A DNA stretch of 64,000 bases from an uncultured Mesonia sp. (GTDB lineage: Bacteria; Bacteroidota; Bacteroidia; Flavobacteriales; Flavobacteriaceae), in assembly GCA_958296185.1 (NCBI GenBank), contig CATQIB010000011.1:40404-104403 (forward strand), read 5' to 3'. The position numbers were made by a program, and so were the translations under genes. Within the stretch, counting starts at the first letter, position 1, and every line of letters starts with the position of its first letter. The notes beneath the pieces were generated by a model, which saw only the letters and a list, made by a program, of their open reading frames with translations, did not search any database and was not told where the DNA came from. Shown piece after piece: positions 55,360-64,000 of this stretch.

Positions 55360-55737
55360 TTAAAAAAATTTGCTTGCCAAAAACTGCTGTACCTTATAAA
55401 TATCTATTTTCTTGTTGAATTGTTTACTTATAGAAGCTTGTTGTTCGCTAGAAATCCAGATTTTGAGTTCTGCATCCAAATCGAAAGTACCCGCAGTTTC
55501 AATCGAAAACCGAGAGATGCTTTTGTAGGGGATACTTAAATATTCTCTTTTGCTACCGGTTAAACCTTGAATATCTATTAAAATCAAGCGCTTATCTGTA
55601 AATATAAAAGTGTCACGCACAAGTTTGAAGCCTAGTTCAACCACTTCATTGCCAACTAGTAATTGTTGGTGTTTTGCTGTTAGAGTATTGGTATCTATCT
55701 AACTGGCATTGCCAAGCAATTTATTAAATAGGCTCAT
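55360..55737 (-). pseudogene. Bacterial PH domain (bPH_1) protein, interrupted by a nonsense codon
   Basis: Only the C-terminal 94 residues are open from an internal start, but the frame continues upstream to ATG at 55737, giving a 125-residue protein starting MSLFNKLLGNAS, usual for bPH_1 domain proteins. Codon 13 is TAG (55701-55699), where homologues as I recall have Glu (NASEIDT); GAG to TAG explains it. The PH core (LVRDTFIFTDKRLILIDIQGLTGSKREY to FDLDAELKIWIS) is intact. The start overlaps the acyltransferase stop by 14 bases, suggesting an operon. It might still be expressed from an internal start. Confidence 0.8.
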
Positions 55738-57544
55738 TTTGATCTTTATTTATTTTTTGTTCAAGTTCTAGTTGCAATTCTTCCATTACTGGTTTTACGG
55801 TGCTCTCTGGTAAATCGGCAATACGAATGTACATCAGCCCATCTACCGAATTATTGAATAAAGGATCAACGTTAAAAGCGGCAACACGTGCATTCTGTTT
55901 GATGTATTTTTTTATGAGTACCGGCATACGTAAACTATCGGGTTCGAGTTCATCAATTAGCTTGTCAAACTTGTTTAAATCAGCTTGACTGGCATCAAAA
56001 ACAAAGTCCTTATCGGCGTCTTTTAATTTCACTTTATACTCCTTCTTAGGCCGAATATATTGAGCCACATAGGGATCATAATAGTGTGATTTCATAAACT
56101 CAATCATCATCGATTTTGAGAAGTCCGAAAATTTATTACTGATACTTACTCCGCCAATAAGGTATTTGTGTTCGGGAAATCGTAATGTACAGTGCACTAT
56201 CCCTTTCCAAAGTAAGAAAAGCGGCATAGGTTTTTGTTGGTACTCTTTGACGATAAAAGCGCGGCCCATCTCTATAGATTCGCTCATCATTTTATGTAGT
56301 TCTGGCTCAAAGCGAAAAAGTTGCTGCAGATAAAAGCCATTTATTCCATGCTTAGGGAAAATTTGAGCACCAAAACCCATTCTATAAGCACCTACAATTT
56401 TATGGGTTTCGTTGTCATACAAGAAAAGATGATGGTAGTAGTCGTCAAACTCATCTAAATCTGTCGATTTATTTGTGCCCTCGCCAATGGCTCTAAATGT
56501 GATTTCGCGTAAGCGGCCAATTTCTTTTACGATATTGGGAATGTCTTTTCTTTCGGCAAGAAATACTTCATAATTTTTACTAATTAGCAAACGCTTTTCG
56601 TTTTCTTGGCAAAAGTTAATTTCTTTTTGCATTAACACCTCTGAGGTTTCTTTAGCGATTGCTTTGGGAGCTCGGGCAGGAAATTTTATTTGTTTGGGGA
56701 TGTTTTTTAATAAACTCCTTTTGTCATCAAACGCACTGGAAAGCATATAGGTTTTCTTGCGCAGAAAGATGGTGAAATCTTCTAAGTTAGAGTAGGCTTG
56801 TTGTTGTTCTACACTAATAGGATTACCAATGCGAACTTTTATTTTTCGGTGTTTTTGACTCAGCATTTCACTTGGTAATTTTGCTGTTCTAAGGCTATCG
56901 TTTAATTTAGATAGGCGGTAAAAACTTGCACTGTTTTTGGCGTGAAAATAAACAGGAACTACAGGTACGCCAGATTTCTGAATTAATTTCATTGCCTCTG
57001 GTAGCCATTCTCTGTCTACTATAGAGTTTTCTTCTTTTTGAGTGCTTACCTCACCAGCGGGAAAAATACCTAGACAGTTACCGTCTTTTAAATGCTGTAT
57101 GGCTTCTTTTAAACCGCTAAGACTTGATTTGATGTCTTTGCGTGTTTCAAAAGGATTTACAGGCATAATGTATGGCTTCAAAGGCTTTAACCGATGCAAT
57201 AAAAAATTAGCAATAACCTTATAATCGTCTCGTTTTTGTATAAAGGTGTGTAGCAAAATCATACCATCTATACCGCCAAGCGGGTGATTTGAAATGCTTA
57301 TAAACGGACCTGTTTTTGGGATTCTTTTTAAATCTTTTTCAGGAATTTCAAAATCGATTTCTAGATGCTTTAGGCTAGAATCTAAAAAGTCGAACCCGTC
57401 GAGATGCGAACGATCGTCGTAAATTTTATTTAGCTTATTAATTTTGGTAATTTTCATTACCCCAGCCCCTATAGCTGTACCTAAAACGCCAAATCTTTTT
57501 AGATTAAGGCCATTGGCAACTTCTTTTGCGGTAACAAATCCCAT
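55724..57544 (-). CDS. olsF: Bifunctional acyltransferase, OlsF-like (PlsC + GNAT)
   Basis: A 606-residue protein. The N-terminal half (about 1-270) is PlsC-like, with ISISNHPLGGIDGMIL (HxxxxD motif) and FPAGEVSTQ; the C-terminal half (about 330-560) is GNAT/hemolysin-like, with REITFRAIGEGTNKSTDLDEFDDYYHHLFLYD and EMGRAFI. This fusion resembles OlsF, reported as a bifunctional enzyme making ornithine (or glycine-type) aminolipids by N- then O-acylation. The symbol is tentative, because related fusions may use other amino acids. The downstream PH-domain gene overlaps its end. Confidence 0.75.
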   Translation of the reverse strand: MGFVTAKEVANGLNLKRFGVLGTAIGAGVMKITKINKLNKIYDDRSHLDGFDFLDSSLKHLEIDFEIPEKDLKRIPKTGPFISISNHPLGGIDGMILLHTFIQKRDDYKVIANFLLHRLKPLKPYIMPVNPFETRKDIKSSLSGLKEAIQHLKDGNCLGIFPAGEVSTQKEENSIVDREWLPEAMKLIQKSGVPVVPVYFHAKNSASFYRLSKLNDSLRTAKLPSEMLSQKHRKIKVRIGNPISVEQQQAYSNLEDFTIFLRKKTYMLSSAFDDKRSLLKNIPKQIKFPARAPKAIAKETSEVLMQKEINFCQENEKRLLISKNYEVFLAERKDIPNIVKEIGRLREITFRAIGEGTNKSTDLDEFDDYYHHLFLYDNETHKIVGAYRMGFGAQIFPKHGINGFYLQQLFRFEPELHKMMSESIEMGRAFIVKEYQQKPMPLFLLWKGIVHCTLRFPEHKYLIGGVSISNKFSDFSKSMMIEFMKSHYYDPYVAQYIRPKKEYKVKLKDADKDFVFDASQADLNKFDKLIDELEPDSLRMPVLIKKYIKQNARVAAFNVDPLFNNSVDGLMYIRIADLPESTVKPVMEELQLELEQKINKDQNEPI

Positions 57545-57590
57545 GTGCTATAAGTTTAAAGCAAATATAAATGAATAATCACTTGCTAAG

Positions 57591-58841
57591 TTATAAATTT
57601 TCGTGAACAACCAATTGAGCCGTTTCTCTTGTCACTTGTTTTAGAAGAACCACCTTATCTTTTTCGGTTGCTTTTATTGCCTCTGACGTAGCGTGGCGCA
57701 AGGTATATAATTTAACACCTTTATTAAAACTTACCCTGAATCGTTTTTGCAGATTTTCGATTAACAAATCAAACTTTTTAAATTTGTTATCTACCACTAC
57801 CGAAAAGCTAATGGCTGAGTTTTGAATAAGATCTACTTTGGTTTGAAAAGCGTGAAATAAAGCAAAGACCTCACTCATATTTTGCTCTACAAAGAATGAA
57901 AAGTCTTTGGTGGCAATGGATAGTAAAATGAGGTCATCTTTTACAATAAAACAGGGTACTTGAGGTACAATTTTAGGACCGTTACTAACCTTTGTTCCTG
58001 GTAAGCTTACATCATAAAATGAGCGCACCATTAAAGGAATCTCTTTTTTTTGAAGCGGCTGGATAGTTTTAGGGTGTATCACAGAAGCCCCGTAAAAAGC
58101 TAACTCTATAGCTTCGTTGTAATTGATTTGGTTCAATTGTATGGTGTCTTTAAAAATACGAGGATCTGCATTGTAAACACCGCTAACATCTTTCCAAATA
58201 CTTACCTCTTTAGCATTTAGACAATAAGCAAAAATGGCAGCAGAATAATCACTTCCTTCTCGGCCCAAGGTGGTAGTACAATTATTGGTAGTCGATGCGA
58301 TAAACCCCTGAGTTATAAATAACTCGTTGGGTTTGATGTGATGGTTGATATTTTTTTGTGTGATTTCCCAATTCACTTGAGCGTCGCGGTAAGTTGTATC
58401 GGTTTTAATAAGTTTACGAGCGTCTATCCAAGTATTTTTTATTTCTTCTGAATTAAGGTAAGCGCTTATTATGGCGGTACTAGTTAGCTCACCAAAACCG
58501 ATAACTTGATCATAAACAAAATCGTAATCTTGAGATTGATTTTGCTCAAGAAAATTCGTCAACTCCTGCCAGTATTGGTTTAAGGCGGCAAAAATTGGGT
58601 GGCTTGTGTCGGTAAACAAATTCTGAGCAATCTGAGCGTGAAAATTTTTAACCTCAGTTAAATCGATTTTATTCAACTCAAAATAATTGTGAATTACCAA
58701 TTCTAAGGCATTGGTAGTTTTACCCATAGCCGAAACCACAATCAGTTTATCCTTAGTGCCGGTTTTTTTGAGTATTTCAACCATATTTTTGACGCCAGCC
58801 GCCTCCTTTACAGAGGCGCCGCCAAACTTAAATATGATCAT
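57591..58841 (-). CDS. lysC: Aspartate kinase
   Basis: The 416-residue monofunctional kinase makes aspartyl-phosphate, the first step to lysine, threonine and methionine. N-terminal KFGGASVKEAAGVKNM, VVSAMGKTTNALE, GREGSDYSAAIFA and IHPKTIQPLQKKEIPLMVRSF are typical. The C-terminal ACT domains are short and divergent, so feedback control is uncertain. The ATG overlaps the GNAT stop (ATGA). Other aspartate-family genes are not nearby. Confidence 0.92.
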   Translation of the reverse strand: MIIFKFGGASVKEAAGVKNMVEILKKTGTKDKLIVVSAMGKTTNALELVIHNYFELNKIDLTEVKNFHAQIAQNLFTDTSHPIFAALNQYWQELTNFLEQNQSQDYDFVYDQVIGFGELTSTAIISAYLNSEEIKNTWIDARKLIKTDTTYRDAQVNWEITQKNINHHIKPNELFITQGFIASTTNNCTTTLGREGSDYSAAIFAYCLNAKEVSIWKDVSGVYNADPRIFKDTIQLNQINYNEAIELAFYGASVIHPKTIQPLQKKEIPLMVRSFYDVSLPGTKVSNGPKIVPQVPCFIVKDDLILLSIATKDFSFFVEQNMSEVFALFHAFQTKVDLIQNSAISFSVVVDNKFKKFDLLIENLQKRFRVSFNKGVKLYTLRHATSEAIKATEKDKVVLLKQVTRETAQLVVHENL

Positions 58842-59314
58842 TTTGCTAAGAAGTTTTTGATAGATTTTTCGTCAAATTGTACGGTATTCCATTCTGTCAT
58901 TATGCTAGCTCCTGTACTTTTGTAAAATTCAAGCGCATTGGTATTGTAATCGCCCACTACCCATTCTACTCGTTTTACGCCTTGGTCTAGTGCAAAACGC
59001 ATCACTTGTTTATACAATAGCATACCAATACCTTTACCACGATAATTTTCATTTACAATAAGGTCTTCTAGGTGTACGGTTTTTCCTTTCCAGGTAGAGT
59101 ATCTATAGTACACTAAAGCCATACCAACCACTTGGTCATCGGCCTCAGCTAAAAAACAGGTAAACATTTTTTGATCGCCAAAACCATCATTCTTTAATTG
59201 CTCTTCGGTTAAAATTACTGCATTCGGTTTCTTTTCGTGAGCCGCTAATTCATTGATTAATCGGAGTACACTTCCCATATCTTCTTTGGTTGCTCTTCTT
59301 ATGCTTGTTTCCAT
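58838..59314 (-). CDS. GNAT family N-acetyltransferase
   Basis: A 158-residue acetyltransferase with the GNAT core: [26 protein letters not shown] (acetyl-CoA loop R-G-x-G-x-G near residue 96) and [19 protein letters not shown]. It resembles the diamine/spermidine acetyltransferase-like group and many uncharacterised GNATs. The substrate is unknown. It heads a two-gene unit with lysC and lies divergent to fbp, sharing the intergenic region of about 75 bases. Confidence 0.85.
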   Translation of the reverse strand: METSIRRATKEDMGSVLRLINELAAHEKKPNAVILTEEQLKNDGFGDQKMFTCFLAEADDQVVGMALVYYRYSTWKGKTVHLEDLIVNENYRGKGIGMLLYKQVMRFALDQGVKRVEWVVGDYNTNALEFYKSTGASIMTEWNTVQFDEKSIKNFLAK

Positions 59315-59363
59315 AGTTTTTATTTTGATTTACACAAAAATAGCGATTACAAAGTCTTTTTTC

Positions 59364-59371
59364 TATTTTTG
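59364..59371 (+). promoter_or_regulatory. -7 promoter box of fbp
   Basis: TATTTTTG followed by C is an exact -7 match, 18 bases before the ATG. An in-frame TTG at 59369 overlaps the box and is therefore unlikely to be a start codon. Confidence 0.55.
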
Positions 59372-59389
59372 CGACATAAAGTCAACAAA

Positions 59390-60397
59390 ATGGTAAGAAA
59401 AAACCAAACCCTGGGGGAGTTCATAATTGAAAACCAGGCTGAGTTCAAGTACTCATCGGGAGAATTATCTCGATTAATAAATGCAATTCGCCTAGCGGCA
59501 AAGGTGGTTAATCACGAGGTGAATAAAGCGGGTCTGGTAGACATTACTGGGGCAGCTGGAGAAACCAATATTCAGGGTGAGCAACAGCAAAAACTAGATG
59601 TTTATGCCAATGAGAAATTTATACAAACCATTACCAATAGGGAGATAGTTTGTGGTATTGCTTCTGAAGAAAACGATGATTTTATTACCATTCAAGGTCA
59701 GAATAAAGACAACAATAATAAATATGTATTGTTAATGGATCCGCTTGACGGAAGTTCAAATATTGATGTAAACGTATCTGTAGGTACCATATTTTCTGTG
59801 TATCGCAGGGTTACCCCAATGGGACAACCGGTAACGAAAGAAGATTTTTTACAACCAGGTAATCAACAAGTAGCTGCAGGATATATTGTTTATGGTACTT
59901 CTACAATGCTTGTGTACACCACAGGGCACGGGGTGAACGGCTTTACTTTGAATCCGGCTATAGGTACTTATTATTTGTCGCATCCTAATATGCGCTTTCC
60001 TAAAACAGGAAATATTTACTCGGTGAATGAGGGGAATTACGCACAATTTCCTCAAGGGGTAAAAGATTATATAAAATACTGTCAAGCAGAAGAAGGAGAT
60101 AGGCCTTATACTGCTCGTTACATAGGCTCTTTGGTTTCAGATTTTCATCGGAATATGATTAAAGGTGGTATTTATATTTATCCTAAGAGTAAAAAGGCAA
60201 CAAAGGGTAAATTAAGATTGCTATATGAGTGTAATCCTATGGCTTTTATAGCCGAACAAGCAGGAGGTAAAGCAAGTGATGGTTTTACGCGAATCTTAGA
60301 TATACAACCAGAGAGTTTGCACGAAAGAGTACCTTTCTTTTGTGGAAGCGAAGAAATGGTGAATAAAGCAGAAGAATTTATGCAAAAAGCAGAATAA
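59390..60397 (+). CDS. fbp: Class I fructose-1,6-bisphosphatase
   Basis: The 335-residue gluconeogenic enzyme hydrolyses fructose-1,6-bisphosphate. Metal and catalytic residues lie in SEENDDF, the central [26 protein letters not shown] (the D-P-x-D-G-S-S-N signature) and the late [20 protein letters not shown]. It starts at [12 protein letters not shown]; a seven-residue longer frame begins in the -7 box. The stop codon lies inside a large hairpin that also covers the end of the TerB pseudogene. Confidence 0.95.
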   Translation: MVRKNQTLGEFIIENQAEFKYSSGELSRLINAIRLAAKVVNHEVNKAGLVDITGAAGETNIQGEQQQKLDVYANEKFIQTITNREIVCGIASEENDDFITIQGQNKDNNNKYVLLMDPLDGSSNIDVNVSVGTIFSVYRRVTPMGQPVTKEDFLQPGNQQVAAGYIVYGTSTMLVYTTGHGVNGFTLNPAIGTYYLSHPNMRFPKTGNIYSVNEGNYAQFPQGVKDYIKYCQAEEGDRPYTARYIGSLVSDFHRNMIKGGIYIYPKSKKATKGKLRLLYECNPMAFIAEQAGGKASDGFTRILDIQPESLHERVPFFCGSEEMVNKAEEFMQKAE

Positions 60398-60419
60398 AGT
60401 AGGAGTCCTACTTTATTCT
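60391..60419. terminator. 14-bp inverted repeat over two stop codons
   Basis: AGAATAAAGTAGGA (60391-60404) and TCCTACTTTATTCT (60406-60419) are perfectly complementary with one base between. The hairpin spans the fbp stop and the converging TerB stop. It probably works as a bidirectional terminator, although the flanking T tract is short. Confidence 0.65.
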
Positions 60420-60839
60420 CTTTCTAATAGATAAAGGTAGTCATCAAAAGATAACTTGCCGCCTAAAATAGCGATAGATCGCTTGATGATGGCTTTGGAG
60501 TCTTCTGAAGAAAAACCTAAGGCGATACCATAGCGTTTCATCATAAAAGCTTCTTGTTCATCCATTTCGTGATCAGCAAAAACCAAGGTGAGTAAATCGT
60601 ACAAACGTTCTAAACGTTTAATCTTGGTATTAGGAGCTGTAAAAGGGATGTTTTCAGGGTTTTTTAAGATAAGCTTATATTCTTCTTCGTTTACATCAAG
60701 TTTTCTAGCCAAACGCTTTAAAACCGCTTTTTCTTCATCGTTTATTTCACCGTTCTACAGCGGCTAAACGTACAATAGAAGCAAAATGGCTAATGTTTCT
60801 GCTATGTGAACCTGAATCGAATAAATCTGAAAATGACAT
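60413..60839 (-). pseudogene. TerB family protein, frameshifted
   Basis: Two reading frames together make a normal TerB-type helical protein of about 142 residues. The first (ATG at 60839) reads MSFSDLFDSGSHSRNISHF and SIVRLAAVE. After the frame changes (between 60755 and 60751) it continues GEINDEEKAVLKRLARKLDVNEEEY and RLERLYDLLTLVFADHEMDEQEA to the stop. The minus strand has GTAGAACGGTGAA, where GTAGAAAACGGTGAA would restore VENGE, so loss of two A's from an A run is the simplest explanation. Function of TerB proteins is unclear; tellurite resistance is only one context. Confidence 0.8.
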
Positions 60840-61069
60840 AGTTTGTTACAATTTTAGACTACAAATATAGTATAATATCGCCATAACTTTAATGCTCAAT
60901 TCAAGCTTATTTTTGTTGGTTTGGGCATTTTTTCCTTGACGGAATTAGTTACCCCAATAAAGTCAAAGCCGTACAATCTTATAGTCAAGCCACTTCATAT
61001 TTTTAGCTTGTTCATTATCAGGTTAAACAAAAATCCTTAATTTCGCAATTTATTTTGAAAGACAGCGCC

Positions 61070-63991
61070 ATGAGTAAAAATTTTACCGAATACAAGCAAC
61101 TGGATTTACCAGTAGTAGCACAAGAGATACTGAGCTATTGGAAAGAAAATCAAATTTTTGAAAAAAGTGTAAGTACCAGAGAAGGTAATCGGCCTTTTGT
61201 TTTTTTTGAAGGTCCGCCCTCTGCCAATGGTTTACCAGGGATTCATCACGTTATGGCGCGAAGTATTAAAGATATATTTTGCCGATATAAAACTCAAAAA
61301 GGTTTTCAAGTAAATCGCAAAGCCGGTTGGGATACTCATGGTTTGCCCGTAGAGTTAGGGGTAGAAAAAGAATTGGGTATCACCAAAGAAGATATAGGTT
61401 CTAAAATTTCTGTAGAAGAATATAACCAAGCCTGTAAAAATGCCGTGATGCGCTATACCGATGTTTGGTCAAAACTTACCGAAGAGATGGGCTATTGGGT
61501 AAATATGGATGATCCTTATATTACTTATAAGCCTAAATACATGGAAACCGTTTGGTGGTTACTGTCTGAAATTTACAAAAAAGGACTTATATACAAAGGC
61601 TACACCATTCAACCTTACTCACCAAAAGCAGGAACAGGCTTAAGCTCACACGAGCTAAATCAACCTGGCACCTATCAGGATGTTACCGACACCACGGTAA
61701 CGGCACAGTTTAAAGCTATAGCAAGCAGTCTTCCTGCCGATTTAGCCAACTATGAAAACCTGTACTTTATAGCTTGGACTACCACTCCTTGGACACTCCC
61801 AAGTAACACCGCACTTACAGTAGGTCCAAAAATTGAGTATGTAGTGGTTAAAACCTATAATCAATATACATTTGAGCCAATTAGTTTAGTAGTTGCCAAG
61901 AATTTGGTGAATAAGCAATTTGATAAAAAATATGTTGGCGTTGAAGATGAGGAAGCTTTGGCTAATTTTCAACAAGGAGATAAGAAAATACCTTATTTAA
62001 TAACCAATACTTACCTGGGTAAAGATTTAGTAGGTATTCGTTATGAGCAATTGCTGCCCTATGCACAACCCTATGAAACTCCAGAAAATGCATTTAGAAT
62101 TATTGCAGGTGATTTTGTAACCACAGAAGACGGTACAGGTATTGTACATACCGCACCCACTTTTGGAGCAGATGATGCGCTGGTGGCCAAACAAGCTAAT
62201 CCGCCTGTGCCTCCTATGTTGGTGTTAGATGAGCAAGAGAATTTGGTGCCGTTGGTAGATTTGCAGGGTAAATTTAGACCCGAGATGGGAGAATTGGCAG
62301 GGAAGTATGTAAAAAATGAATACTACATCCCCGAAGAAGCCCCCGACAAGTCAGTTGATGTTGAAATAGCCATTAAGTTAAAAGAAGAAAATAAAGCCTT
62401 TAAGGTAGAAAAGTATGTACACAGTTATCCAAATTGCTGGCGTACAGATAAACCTATATTATATTACCCTCTAGATTCTTGGTTTATAAAGGTAACCGAG
62501 GTAAAAGATCGTATGCACCAATTGAATACTACCATAAATTGGAAGCCCGCCTCGACCGGTGAGGGTAGGTTTGGTAACTGGTTAGCCAATGCCAATGATT
62601 GGAATTTATCGCGATCGAGATATTGGGGTATCCCACTACCTATTTGGCGTACAGAAGATAAGAGAGAGGAGATTATTATTGGTTCTATAGAAGAGTTGAA
62701 AGCCGAAATGAAACGCTCGGTAGAAGCTGGTTTTATGGAAAAAGATGTCTTTGAAGATTTTGTGGTAGGCGATATGAGCGATGCTAATTACGATCAAGTC
62801 GATTTACATAAAAATGTGGTCGATAAAATTGTACTGGTTTCGGCTAGTGGTAAGCCAATGAAACGCGAAGCCGACCTGATAGATGTTTGGTTTGATTCTG
62901 GAGCTATGCCGTATGCCCAATGGCATTACCCGTTCGAAAATAAGCAAGCCACCGAAGCAACACTAAGAAAAGCCGATTTTATTGCCGAAGGGGTAGATCA
63001 AACCCGAGGTTGGTTTTATACCTTGCACGCCATCGCTACCATGGTTTTTGATGATGTAGCCTATAAAAATGTGGTGTCAAATGGTTTGGTATTAGATAAA
63101 CACGGACAAAAAATGTCTAAGCGATTAGGCAATGCTGCCGACCCCTTTGAGACTTTATCTACCTATGGTCCAGATGCCACGCGATGGTATATGATAAGCA
63201 ATGCCAACCCTTGGGATAATTTAAAATTTGACCTCGAAGGTATTGCAGAGGTGCGTCGTAAGTTTTTTGGAACCTTGTACAACACCTATTCTTTTTTCGC
63301 GCTTTATGCTAATATAGACGGGTTTACCTATAAAGAAGAGGAGGTTCCTCTAGCCAAAAGACCCGAAATTGATCGTTGGATATTGTCTGAGCTTAATAGC
63401 TTAATCAAAAATGTAGATACTTATTATGCTAGTTATGAGCCTACCAAGGCTGCTCGCGCAATTTCAGATTTTGTACAAGAAAATTTAAGTAACTGGTACG
63501 TGCGTCTGTGCCGAAGAAGATTCTGGAAAGGTCAATACCAAGAAGATAAAATATCGGCTTACCAAACTTTATATACTTGTTTGTTAAAAGTGGCCCAAAT
63601 AGCGGCACCGATAGCGCCATTTTATATGGACAGACTTTACAAAGATTTAACAGCGGTTTCACTAGCAGATACGCCAGAAAGTGTACATTTAAGCACATTT
63701 CCAGCGTCTGATGCGAGTATGATTAATCAGGCACTTGAAAATAGAATGAAAAAAGCACAAGTAATTTCTAGTTTGGTGTTATCATTAAGAAAGAAAGAAA
63801 TGATAAAGGTAAGGCAGCCACTTCAACGCGTGATGATTCCTGTATTAGACGAGAGCGTTAGAGAAGAAATATTGGCGGTAGAAGACCTGATCAAATCTGA
63901 GGTAAATGTAAAAGAGATTGAATTGATTGATGACACTTCGGGAATATTGGTTAAAAAAATTAAACCTAATTTTAAAAACCCTTGGACCTAA
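61070..63991 (+). CDS. ileS: Isoleucine--tRNA ligase, frameshifted near its end in this window
   Basis: The class I synthetase shows PPSANGLPGIHHVMAR (HIGH variant), GWDTHGLPVELGVEKELG, WTTTPWTLPSNTA (editing domain) and KHGQKMSKRLGNAADPF. The open frame ends after 973 residues with NPWT-stop, yet Bacteroidota IleS is usually about 1130. Dropping one C from the CCC at 63979-63981 reads FKNLGPKFGK, matching the conserved continuation and staying open to the window end. Thus a one-base insertion is likely. Start is MSKNFTEYK rather than the TTG 15 bases upstream; a near -7 box (TAATTTCG) lies 24 bases before it. Confidence 0.85.
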   Translation: MSKNFTEYKQLDLPVVAQEILSYWKENQIFEKSVSTREGNRPFVFFEGPPSANGLPGIHHVMARSIKDIFCRYKTQKGFQVNRKAGWDTHGLPVELGVEKELGITKEDIGSKISVEEYNQACKNAVMRYTDVWSKLTEEMGYWVNMDDPYITYKPKYMETVWWLLSEIYKKGLIYKGYTIQPYSPKAGTGLSSHELNQPGTYQDVTDTTVTAQFKAIASSLPADLANYENLYFIAWTTTPWTLPSNTALTVGPKIEYVVVKTYNQYTFEPISLVVAKNLVNKQFDKKYVGVEDEEALANFQQGDKKIPYLITNTYLGKDLVGIRYEQLLPYAQPYETPENAFRIIAGDFVTTEDGTGIVHTAPTFGADDALVAKQANPPVPPMLVLDEQENLVPLVDLQGKFRPEMGELAGKYVKNEYYIPEEAPDKSVDVEIAIKLKEENKAFKVEKYVHSYPNCWRTDKPILYYPLDSWFIKVTEVKDRMHQLNTTINWKPASTGEGRFGNWLANANDWNLSRSRYWGIPLPIWRTEDKREEIIIGSIEELKAEMKRSVEAGFMEKDVFEDFVVGDMSDANYDQVDLHKNVVDKIVLVSASGKPMKREADLIDVWFDSGAMPYAQWHYPFENKQATEATLRKADFIAEGVDQTRGWFYTLHAIATMVFDDVAYKNVVSNGLVLDKHGQKMSKRLGNAADPFETLSTYGPDATRWYMISNANPWDNLKFDLEGIAEVRRKFFGTLYNTYSFFALYANIDGFTYKEEEVPLAKRPEIDRWILSELNSLIKNVDTYYASYEPTKAARAISDFVQENLSNWYVRLCRRRFWKGQYQEDKISAYQTLYTCLLKVAQIAAPIAPFYMDRLYKDLTAVSLADTPESVHLSTFPASDASMINQALENRMKKAQVISSLVLSLRKKEMIKVRQPLQRVMIPVLDESVREEILAVEDLIKSEVNVKEIELIDDTSGILVKKIKPNFKNPWT

Positions 63992-64000
63992 ATTTGGAAA

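Noticed and set aside
54105-55737. Stop-codon reassignment or recoding as an explanation for the internal TAA and TAG
   Set aside because: The two stops stand for different amino acids (Tyr and Glu), and TAA, TAG and TGA end other genes normally here.
60840-61069. Possible T-box or leader upstream of ileS
   Set aside because: No T-box sequence or convincing stem was found; the gap is AT-rich with only a near -7 box.

Overview
The window comes from a Bacteroidota chromosome, most probably a member of the Flavobacteriaceae. The DNA is AT-rich and starts are not preceded by Shine-Dalgarno sequences. Several promoters carry the Bacteroidota -7 box TAnnTTTG. Gene content is typical of the group: a Bat operon, the type IX secretion (T9SS) accessory protein PorZ, SDDD-type lipoproteins, a three-subunit succinate dehydrogenase and a PlsC-GNAT fused acyltransferase. 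No rRNA, tRNA, CRISPR, phage or IS element was seen; this is almost entirely a vertically inherited housekeeping segment.

Layout. 1-3.3 kb: leftward outer-membrane barrel gene, then an overlapping SDR / AlbA_2 / PPP-type phosphatase cluster. 3.5-12.5 kb: rightward MoxR-DUF58-BatD-like-BatA-BatB-BatC-BatD-BatE operon. 12.5-23 kb: carbonic anhydrase, CvpA, pheS, EamA exporter, gpsA, the yicC-gmk-nadD cluster, thioesterase, ArsC-like protein, a cystathionine gamma-synthase-type enzyme and an envelope barrel. 23-33 kb: porZ overlapping recO, then a structured intergenic element. Next comes the ligase-associated repair module (MBL exonuclease, ATP-dependent ligase, Lhr-type helicase, PdeM phosphoesterase) with a PrcB-like lipoprotein inserted. 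33-46 kb: TspO-like protein, a disulfide oxidoreductase, mfd, yraN, an S9 peptidase, sdhCAB, LD-carboxypeptidase and a lipoprotein. 46-54 kb: metG, a TPR protein, DUF4286-rsmA-mgtE, a thioesterase and a 2-hydroxyacid dehydrogenase. 54-64 kb: a run in which four genes are interrupted (DUF1801 nonsense, bacterial PH-domain nonsense, TerB frameshift, ileS frameshift), interspersed with an OlsF-like acyltransferase, aspartate kinase, GNAT and fructose-bisphosphatase.

Several starts had to be moved. At mfd and the cystathionine gamma-synthase gene, the upstream in-frame TTG is better read as the -33 element of a TTG-N20-TAnnTTTG promoter. At fbp the upstream TTG overlaps the -7 box. At two genes the ATG lies only 4-5 bases after the -7 box, which predicts leaderless or nearly leaderless mRNA.

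Nothing in the window looks like a clearly new multi-gene system. The observations most worth following up are the cluster of disrupted genes (including an essential tRNA synthetase, which points to sequence error), the structured element after recO, an over-represented 12-mer (CTTTACGGATTT), and the PrcB-like lipoprotein inside the repair operon.
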